Origin: Euryarchaeota archaeon UBA128
GTDB taxonomy: Archaea; Thermoplasmatota; Poseidoniia; Poseidoniales; Poseidoniaceae
DNA length: 6,566 nucleotides
NCBI GenBank assembly: GCA_002496955.1
Contig: DALZ01000182.1
Coordinates: 811 to 7,376, forward strand
Direction: 5' to 3'
The position numbers and the translations under genes are program-made. Numbering within the stretch: the first letter of the stretch is position 1; each line of letters opens with the position of its first letter. The notes under the pieces are model-generated. The model had not been told where the DNA came from. It saw nothing but the letters and a program-made list of their open reading frames with translations, and searched no databases. Shown here one piece after another: positions 1 through 5,086 of this stretch.

Positions 1-138
1 TGTATCCAACTGGGCGCTCATACTGCTACAATGCCAACGAAAATATTCAGACAATTAATCAAGCACCCATTAACTGACAAAGGTATTGATGGATTTATGG
101 CAGATTGGGCTGAAGTAGAGGCTGCGGGAAAAGCCTGA
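1..138 (+). CDS. tal: Transaldolase / fructose-6-phosphate aldolase family, C-terminal fragment (5' end outside window)
   Basis: The frame starting at base 1 is open from the window edge to a TGA at 136-138 and gives 45 residues, beginning CIQLGAHTATMP and ending DWAEVEAAGKA. The spacing of G-A-x-T-A-T-M-P, then K-HPLTD-KGI, then F-M-x-DW matches the C-terminal end of the short (about 215-residue) transaldolase/FSA family. There the TMP segment closes the TIM barrel and the HPLTD...F..DW stretch forms the terminal helices. The family transfers a dihydroxyacetone unit between sugar phosphates in the non-oxidative pentose phosphate pathway, in the cytosol. The catalytic lysine lies upstream of the window and cannot be checked, so transaldolase and fructose-6-phosphate aldolase cannot be told apart. 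The gene is followed after 60 bp by another + strand gene and may or may not be co-transcribed with it. Confidence 0.82.
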   Translation, partial: CIQLGAHTATMPTKIFRQLIKHPLTDKGIDGFMADWAEVEAAGKA

Positions 139-198
139 AATTTCAACAAGAGGATTATTCAATAAGAAGATGCCACCATACGAACAGGGGACTCCTAG

Positions 199-795
199 AT
201 GAGCGATGCAAGGGACCGCTTGAAGAAATTGCTTGACGGTAATCTAGAAGCCGCTGACATTGCCGAAGACGCATCATTAGTAAGTCTGGCCGATAGACTA
301 TACGGTATCAAAATTGCTAATGTAAAACCAGTAAAGGCTAGAGATATGGGAAACCAACCAGCAGAAGAATCAAATCAAGATGCACAACAATTCGGACAGA
401 CCTCAAACATGATGGTAGAAGTGATAGAGTCTGCAACTCTACCAATGCCAGAATTGAATCATCTTGCGATGCCAGATCTGCCAAAACCAAATAGGAAATT
501 TTCAATCTTCTCTTATTTATCAATGGGCGGCATTATACTTGCATTATTGAACCTATTTGGCTTGTTCTCAAGCCTACTGGAGGGGGCATGCGAAATCCCC
601 GGGTGCCGCTCAGAAGGTCAAACACGAATTAATCTGATGGATGTGTACAAAATTGGCGAGTCTGATGGCTGGTCGTACTCTGTATTAACCGATGGCATGA
701 GTGGTGTCGGAGGAACAACTGGAGGTATCGGAATACCTGATATCATTGCCATTATAGCTTTAACAGCCTTGGTTTTCATATCTAGAAGGAAGTGA
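199..795 (+). CDS. Two-helix membrane protein of unknown function with a tripartite, sorting-signal-like C-terminus
   Basis: No family is recognised. The 198-residue product has a polar N-terminal part (about 1-103) that begins with a charged helix-like stretch (DARDRLKKLLDG) and continues into a Pro/Gln/Met-rich linker. A first hydrophobic segment follows at about 104-126, then a roughly 50-residue loop with two cysteines (C131, C136), a Gly-rich stretch (170-178), a second hydrophobic segment at about 179-194, and the terminal SRRK. Basic residues before helix 1 (K96, R99, K100) and after helix 2 put both ends in the cytoplasm and the Cys loop outside by the positive-inside rule. The Gly/Pro motif, helix and basic tail resemble archaeal CTERM sorting signals in architecture, but no canonical PGF motif is present. 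The ATG at 199 is the first usable start. A weak purine-rich AGGGGA lies 7 nt upstream. The stop overlaps the Shine-Dalgarno sequence of the next gene, which implies co-expression. Confidence 0.75.
   Translation: MSDARDRLKKLLDGNLEAADIAEDASLVSLADRLYGIKIANVKPVKARDMGNQPAEESNQDAQQFGQTSNMMVEVIESATLPMPELNHLAMPDLPKPNRKFSIFSYLSMGGIILALLNLFGLFSSLLEGACEIPGCRSEGQTRINLMDVYKIGESDGWSYSVLTDGMSGVGGTTGGIGIPDIIAIIALTALVFISRRK
787..795 (+). promoter_or_regulatory. Strong Shine-Dalgarno sequence for the three-helix membrane protein gene
   Basis: AGGAAGTGA differs by one base from AGGAGGTGA, the complement of the archaeal 16S 3' end. Its core (788-792) lies 5 nt before the ATG at 798 and 8 nt before the ATG at 801. 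This argues for one of those two ATGs over the in-frame GTG at 792, which is itself part of the site. The element also contains the stop codon of the preceding gene (793-795). Confidence 0.6.
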
Positions 796-797
796 AT

Positions 798-1076
798 ATG
801 ATGTCTCTTGGGGACATAATTTCAGAATCAATCGCATATCTTGGAATGATGCTAATTTTATGCGCATTTATTTTAGAAACCAGAGATTACGTTGATAGCA
901 AAAATTGGCTCTATCTAATCATGATGGCATTAGGGTCAGGTTTGTTAGCGATAAGGGCATTCATTGTGAGTGAATGGGCATTTTTGATTCTAGAAGTTGT
1001 TTGGTGCCTCGCTGCTGCAATTGCCTTGGTATCAATTAGGCAAAAAATGCACCTTAATGAATCAACATCTTCATGA
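798..1076 (+). CDS. Small three-helix membrane protein, CBU_0592-like family (tentative)
   Basis: The product has 92 residues, or 94 if the GTG at 792 is used. It consists almost entirely of three hydrophobic helices at about 12-27, 37-56 and 60-80, joined by short polar turns, with a polar tail ending NESTSS. The order of features (helix 1 with YLGMMLILCAF, a linker, a Tyr/Gly-containing helix 2, then a helix 3 carrying E-V-V-W) resembles the CBU_0592-like domain, a small membrane domain of unknown biochemical role. That assignment rests on pattern memory and is not secure. The gene follows the two-helix membrane protein with its Shine-Dalgarno over that gene's stop codon, and its own TGA directly abuts the GTG of proS. 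It is therefore very likely translated from the same message as both neighbours. No signal peptide or catalytic motif is visible. Confidence 0.72.
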   Translation: MMSLGDIISESIAYLGMMLILCAFILETRDYVDSKNWLYLIMMALGSGLLAIRAFIVSEWAFLILEVVWCLAAAIALVSIRQKMHLNESTSS

Positions 1077-2630
1077 GTGACAGTCCCACGAGCAGACAAT
1101 ATGAGCAAAGGTCCCGCCAAAGCAAAACGCGGCATACCTTCCAAAGTTGATAACTTCAACGAATGGTATCCGTTTATTGTTGAGGCATCCGATTTAGTAG
1201 ACAAACGCTACCCAATAAAGGGAATGGATGTCTGGCGCCCATATGGTTGGAAAACCATGCGCTTAATCGACTCACTTACACACAGTGAAATGGACAGAAC
1301 TGAACATGAGGAAGTGAATTTTCCGCTGTTGATTCCAGAGAACCTCTTGGAGAAAGAAAATGCCTTAGTAGCCAGATTAAAGCGTGCACGCGAAGAAGGT
1401 GTAAACCCGGACGATTTACGCGATGACGAGGAGGAGGGAGGCTTCAAAAAAGAGGTTTATTGGGTTAAACATGCTGGCGAAAATGAACTAGATATTCCAA
1501 TGTTCTTGCGTCCTACTTCAGAAACTGCAATGTATACTATGTTCCCGTTGTGGATTAGGTCGCACAAAGATTTGCCCCTTAAAATATATCAAATGGTCAA
1601 TACGTTCCGTTATGAAACCAAACAAACTAGGTCATTCATACGGGTTCGTGAGATTCACTTTTTTGAAGCCCACACTGCCCATGCAGATGAGCAATCCGCT
1701 ACTGACCAAATAACCCAAGATTTGCAAATTGTAGACAATTTGATGGAGCAACTATGCTTACCAATTATCAAAGCAAAAAGGCCAGTTTGGGATACATTCC
1801 CTGGTGCATGGTATACCATTGGAATAGATGCGATAATGCCAAATGGTCGTACTCTTCAAGTTGCATCATGCCACCATTATCGTGACCAATGGGCAAAAGC
1901 ATTTGACATCACTTACGAGGACAAAAATGCTAAACAACAATTCGTTCATCAAACAACCTACGGCATGTCTGAAAGATTACTCGGTGCAGTTGTTGGTATG
2001 CATGGAGATGACAATGGATTAATTATGCCGCCTGCTATTGCACCTTATCAGATTGTTATTTGTCCGATGATTAGGAAAAATGCTGAGGTTGACACAGTCG
2101 CTGAATCGCACAGAATCGCTGAATTATTGCGGAAATCTGGTCTCAGGGTAAAAGTTGATTCAAGGGATATACATGCTGGGCAGAAATACTATGACTGGGA
2201 AATAAAAGGTGTCCCGCTAAGATTGGATATAGGACCACGTGATATGGCTCAAGGAACCGTCTTTGCGGCCTTACGAACCGGTGGTAAAGAACCATTAGCG
2301 ACGGATAACATTGTTGAGTTATGCCAAAATAAATTATCTGATGTTGCTAAAGAATTGCGAAGAAGATCCATGGAACACATAACAAACGTTGTTGTTCCAC
2401 TGCCAAAATTATCGAATAATGATGGCGTGTGGTCGCTTGACGGACAAATAGTTGATGGGAAAATATATGAAATTGCTTTTGCAGGTAGTGATGCTGATGC
2501 AGAGGTAATAGAGAGACACACAGGTTTAACCTTCTTAGGTGAAGCAACAGAAGCATACGAGTCCGAAAAATCATGTCACATGACAAGGAAAATGACTAAG
2601 CGAAGAGTAATCTTGGCCAAAACATACTAA
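1077..2630 (+). CDS. proS: Prolyl-tRNA synthetase, archaeal/eukaryotic type
   Basis: This cytosolic class II synthetase charges tRNA(Pro) with proline using ATP. In the 517-residue product (counted from GTG) the catalytic domain opens with FNEWY (27-31) and RYPIKGMDVWRPYG (44-57). It carries the proline-specific TSE loop LRPTSET (144-150), motif 2 (177-193, with FRYE and the RSFIRVREI stretch), EAHTAHA (197-203), and a motif 3 region with G296 and R300. The anticodon-binding domain follows (about 322-425, with WEIKGVPLR and IGPRD). The C-terminal domain ends in AKTY, and the terminal tyrosine is typical of this type. There is no bacterial-type editing insertion. About 20 charged residues (roughly 97-122) are inserted before EVYWV, making it longer than the usual 480 or so. 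The C-terminal domain holds a single cysteine (C500), so the zinc site seen in some relatives is absent. The start is uncertain: GTG 1077 directly follows the upstream stop, ATG 1101 would still keep the conserved part, and neither has a clear Shine-Dalgarno. Confidence 0.97.
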   Translation: MTVPRADNMSKGPAKAKRGIPSKVDNFNEWYPFIVEASDLVDKRYPIKGMDVWRPYGWKTMRLIDSLTHSEMDRTEHEEVNFPLLIPENLLEKENALVARLKRAREEGVNPDDLRDDEEEGGFKKEVYWVKHAGENELDIPMFLRPTSETAMYTMFPLWIRSHKDLPLKIYQMVNTFRYETKQTRSFIRVREIHFFEAHTAHADEQSATDQITQDLQIVDNLMEQLCLPIIKAKRPVWDTFPGAWYTIGIDAIMPNGRTLQVASCHHYRDQWAKAFDITYEDKNAKQQFVHQTTYGMSERLLGAVVGMHGDDNGLIMPPAIAPYQIVICPMIRKNAEVDTVAESHRIAELLRKSGLRVKVDSRDIHAGQKYYDWEIKGVPLRLDIGPRDMAQGTVFAALRTGGKEPLATDNIVELCQNKLSDVAKELRRRSMEHITNVVVPLPKLSNNDGVWSLDGQIVDGKIYEIAFAGSDADAEVIERHTGLTFLGEATEAYESEKSCHMTRKMTKRRVILAKTY

Positions 2631-2638
2631 ACACGAAT

Positions 2639-2644
2639 GGTGAT
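2639..2644 (+). promoter_or_regulatory. Shine-Dalgarno sequence for the coiled-coil gene
   Basis: GGTGAT is complementary to the archaeal 16S 3' end (ATCACC) and lies 3 nt before the ATG at 2648, so the anti-SD core would pair at normal spacing. It sits in the 17-nt gap after the proS stop codon and supports translation from a shared transcript rather than a leaderless one. Confidence 0.5.
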
Positions 2645-2647
2645 TAA

Positions 2648-3712
2648 ATGACGGAACAACTGAACCTTACCGAAGTCATGACCGAAGTTCAGAATTTCAT
2701 AACTGCCGACGGGCAAATAATTCCTGCTCAACGAGATTTCTATCGAGCATTGCGTGAAAAGATGAACAATCATACCGGGTTATTTACTGAGCCAGAGATG
2801 GAGATTATCCTCCTCGATGCGAGAGCTGAAGTTTTAGAGCTCACTGATGATGACTATGATGGAATTTACAATCTGATAATGAGTAGATTTGGACTCAACA
2901 AACGGTTAGAGGAAGAAGCTCGGCAGCGTGAAGAATTTGTCTTGAATGAACGTCTGAGAAAAGAAGCAGAATTGGCCGCAAGGGCAAAGGCTATTGAAAA
3001 CTCACGAAAAATCGCAGAAGCAAAAGCTAAGGCTGAATCTGCACTGAAAATTCAAATTGAAGAAGAAGAAAGACTTGTTGAGGAAGCCCGGCAAAGGATA
3101 CTTGCAGAAGAGGCGGTAAAACGGCAAGCTGAGGAAGAAGCAAGACTAGAAGAAGAAGCCAGATTGCAAGCCGAAGAGATCGCTAAAATTGAAGAACAAG
3201 CTCGCATGAAGGCCGAAGAAAACGCAAGAATACAGGCCGAGCACGAAGAAAGGTTGAAGGCTGAAGAAGACGCTAAATTAAAGGCAGAAGAAGAGGCAAG
3301 GCGTAGTGCAGATGCGGAAAAAGTACGACTCGAAGAAGAAAAAATACGACTTGAGGAAGAGGAGAAGCTACGCGCCATAACTGAAGCACATCAAAAGATG
3401 GTCGAAGAAGCCATCAGAATTAGTGATGCGGAAAGACTTGCGGAAGAAGCTAAAATCAATGAGGAAATTGAACAGGCGCGAATTATTGCCGAACAAGCAA
3501 AGAAGGTCGAAGAAGAAGCGGCAAGAAGACAGCGAGAAGCTGACGAAAAATTAGCCCAAGAACAAGCAAGAATCGCACAACAAGATGCAGACAGAAAACT
3601 TGCGGACGAACAAGCCAGAATCGCTAAAGAAGCCGCTGAACTAGCTGCAAAAGAAGCAAGTGAAAACGCTCATTCGAAAACTATACCAGATTTGCCGCCA
3701 ACAGAAGATTAG
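2648..3712 (+). CDS. Charged long-helix (coiled-coil or single alpha-helix) protein with octad repeats; function unknown
   Basis: The 354-residue product has a compact N-terminal region (about 1-85, Asp/Phe/Tyr/Ile-containing, with ADGQI at 20-24 and LTDDDYDGIY at 65-74). Next comes an uninterrupted Glu/Lys/Arg/Ala helix from about 86 to 340, then a short Pro/acidic tail (IPDLPPTED). Within the helix, hydrophobic residues at 167, 173, 181, 187, 195, 203 and 211 are spaced 6-8-6-8-8-8. The chain thus shifts from heptad-like to octad periodicity. A 13-residue unit (298-310) recurs at 314-326. There is no signal peptide or membrane segment, so the protein is probably cytosolic. Low-complexity helices give spurious matches to TolA, caldesmon or SMC-like proteins, and none is supported here. 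The N-terminal ADG motif faintly recalls TerB-like folds, which is speculation. The gene is 17 bp downstream of proS with its own Shine-Dalgarno, and is probably the last gene of that operon. Confidence 0.85.
   Translation: MTEQLNLTEVMTEVQNFITADGQIIPAQRDFYRALREKMNNHTGLFTEPEMEIILLDARAEVLELTDDDYDGIYNLIMSRFGLNKRLEEEARQREEFVLNERLRKEAELAARAKAIENSRKIAEAKAKAESALKIQIEEEERLVEEARQRILAEEAVKRQAEEEARLEEEARLQAEEIAKIEEQARMKAEENARIQAEHEERLKAEEDAKLKAEEEARRSADAEKVRLEEEKIRLEEEEKLRAITEAHQKMVEEAIRISDAERLAEEAKINEEIEQARIIAEQAKKVEEEAARRQREADEKLAQEQARIAQQDADRKLADEQARIAKEAAELAAKEASENAHSKTIPDLPPTED
3212..3307 (+). repeat. Four diverged 24-bp tandem units encoding octads (A-E-x-x-A/E-R/K-x-x)
   Basis: Residues 189-220 of the coiled-coil protein read as four consecutive octads: AEENARIQ, AEHEERLK, AEEDAKLK and AEEEARRS. 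At DNA level the units are 24 bp in register and are recognisably related but not identical, as expected for old internal duplication under helix-forming constraint. Confidence 0.6.
3539..3625 (+). repeat. Direct repeat of a 39-bp unit, 48 bp apart, in the coiled-coil gene
   Basis: The first copy at 3539-3577 encodes ADEKLAQEQARIA. The second at 3587-3625 encodes ADRKLADEQARIA. The two copies share most bases, and their 48-bp offset equals two octads, so they continue the 8-residue periodicity of the upstream repeat block. Confidence 0.6.
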
Positions 3713-3713
3713 A

Positions 3714-5084
3714 CTACATACCAAAAGAGGACGGATCGATATCCATCTCTCCTTCTTTCATCATTTTTCGCATCTGTTTGTTCAACTTGCGATTTCCACC
3801 CATTCCCTTCATCATCTTTCTTGAGCGATTCCATTGACCAATTAACTCTCGAACATCTTTTTCTCGAACTCCTGAGCCTCTTGCGATTCGTTTAATTCGG
3901 TCAGCTTTTATTTTTGCGGGTTCATTTTTCTCCCATGCAGTCATGCTATCCATAATAGTTCGGTAACGATCTAAATTAGATTGCATTACTTGTTTTTGAG
4001 ATTTCGACATACCACCCAAACCACCGAGCATGTTACCTGGTAGAAATGACATCAGTTTATCGATAGTTCCAACTTTAGACATCATTTCCATTTGCTTGTA
4101 CATATCATTTAGAGTAAATCGTCCACTCATCATGCGTTGAGTGAGCCTCATTGCTTCCTCTTCGTCCAAGTCTTCCGGAGCTAAATCGATGAGCCCCTGT
4201 ATATCTCCCATGCCAAGTAATCTCGATATGAATCTATCAGATTCAAATTTCTCTAAATCTGAAACCTTTTCACCCACACCAATGTGGACAATTGGTGCAC
4301 CTGTTGCAGCAACGGCGGAAAGTGCCCCGCCACCTCTAGCCGTACCATCCAATTTTGTTACAACTATCCCGGTGACTCCAGCGAGTTGATGAAATGAGGC
4401 GGCTACTGGACCGGCCGCCTGACCGACTTGCGCATCTATTACCAACCATCGCTCAGTGGCTCGCGTTAGAGAAGCGATATTTTCTAGCTCTTCGACTAAT
4501 TCTTCATCCAACTGATGCCTGCCGGCAGTATCCACAATAACAAGATCGGCAGCAGAACATTCAACTAAACCATTTCTTACAATTTGTGCAGCATCCTTGT
4601 TTTCAGGTTCACCATAAACGGTAATGCTTGTCTCCTCCAGCAGCTGAGACAGTTGAGCATAAGCGCCCGGTCGGTGAACGTCTGCCTCAATTACCGCAAC
4701 CCTCAAACCATGCTTTTTCCGATACCACTCTGCTAATTTAGCGGTAGTAGTCGTCTTACCCTGACCGTATAATCCGACGAGTAATAATGTTGCACCCCTC
4801 GGCTGAAATTGGTGTGCAGGACCTAAAATCCTGACTAATTCTGTGTATAAAATGTTCATGGCATGTGTCTGCAATGTTAAACCCGGCCTTGGTTCTTCCT
4901 CACGCAGCCGATTCTCCATTCGTTCAACAATTTCTTTGGTTTGCCTAACGTTAAAATCTGCTTCTTGTAGTGCGCGTCTTAAACTTCTTGTCATATCACG
5001 TAATTCGTCTTCGTCTAATTTACGGCGATTTTTTAGAAAGCCTAGTGAACGGAAGATACCCCTTGATAGACTTTCTAGTGCCAT
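3714..5084 (-). CDS. srp54: Signal recognition particle 54 kDa GTPase (SRP54/Ffh)
   Basis: This is the GTPase of the signal recognition particle. It binds 7S RNA and emerging signal sequences and docks with FtsY at the membrane. Counted from ATG 5084 the product has 456 residues, normal for the family. The helical N domain is at about 1-90. The G domain follows, with P-loop GLYGQGKT (104-111), DVHRPGAY (135-142), DTAGRH (185-190), TKLDG (243-247) and GVGEK (269-273). The Met-rich M domain runs from about 320 to the end. It contains a Gly/Leu/Met finger-loop segment (about 346-360), the RNA-binding RIARGSG (399-405), and a Met/Lys-rich tail. The ATG at 5084 is preferred over the TTG at 5090 because GAGGG (5095-5091) is spaced 6 nt from it and MALESLSRG matches the usual N-terminus. 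The start lies 2 nt after the arsA stop, so the genes are co-transcribed. The P-loop Tyr and Gln replace the common GLQGSGKT or GLQGAGKT residues. Confidence 0.97.
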   Translation of the reverse strand: MALESLSRGIFRSLGFLKNRRKLDEDELRDMTRSLRRALQEADFNVRQTKEIVERMENRLREEEPRPGLTLQTHAMNILYTELVRILGPAHQFQPRGATLLLVGLYGQGKTTTTAKLAEWYRKKHGLRVAVIEADVHRPGAYAQLSQLLEETSITVYGEPENKDAAQIVRNGLVECSAADLVIVDTAGRHQLDEELVEELENIASLTRATERWLVIDAQVGQAAGPVAASFHQLAGVTGIVVTKLDGTARGGGALSAVAATGAPIVHIGVGEKVSDLEKFESDRFISRLLGMGDIQGLIDLAPEDLDEEEAMRLTQRMMSGRFTLNDMYKQMEMMSKVGTIDKLMSFLPGNMLGGLGGMSKSQKQVMQSNLDRYRTIMDSMTAWEKNEPAKIKADRIKRIARGSGVREKDVRELIGQWNRSRKMMKGMGGNRKLNKQMRKMMKEGEMDIDPSSFGM

Positions 5085-5086
5085 AG

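Noticed and set aside
139..198. AT-rich stretch (ATTATTCAATAAG, 154-166) as a promoter for the plus-strand cluster
   Set aside because: It sits 33-45 nt before the ATG without a clear BRE/TATA match, and read-through from the upstream transaldolase gene is equally possible. Not listed as a feature.
170..202. Short leader-peptide-like frame starting ATG CCA CCA before the two-helix membrane protein
   Set aside because: It has only ten codons before a TGA that overlaps the real ATG, with no attenuator-like hairpin or T-run. Too little evidence.
1073..1150. ATG at 1073 as the start of the gene after the three-helix membrane protein
   Set aside because: It is in a different frame from proS and soon hits a stop; the frame holding the conserved ProRS sequence begins at GTG 1077 or ATG 1101.
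911..1204. Minus-strand open frame spanning the small membrane gene and the proS start
   Set aside because: It crosses two plus-strand genes with strong support and shows no domain or start signal of its own.
3052..3378. Minus-strand Ser-rich open frame opposite the coiled-coil gene
   Set aside because: The Ser/Ala runs are the reverse complement of Glu/Lys/Arg repeat codons, so this is a compositional shadow.
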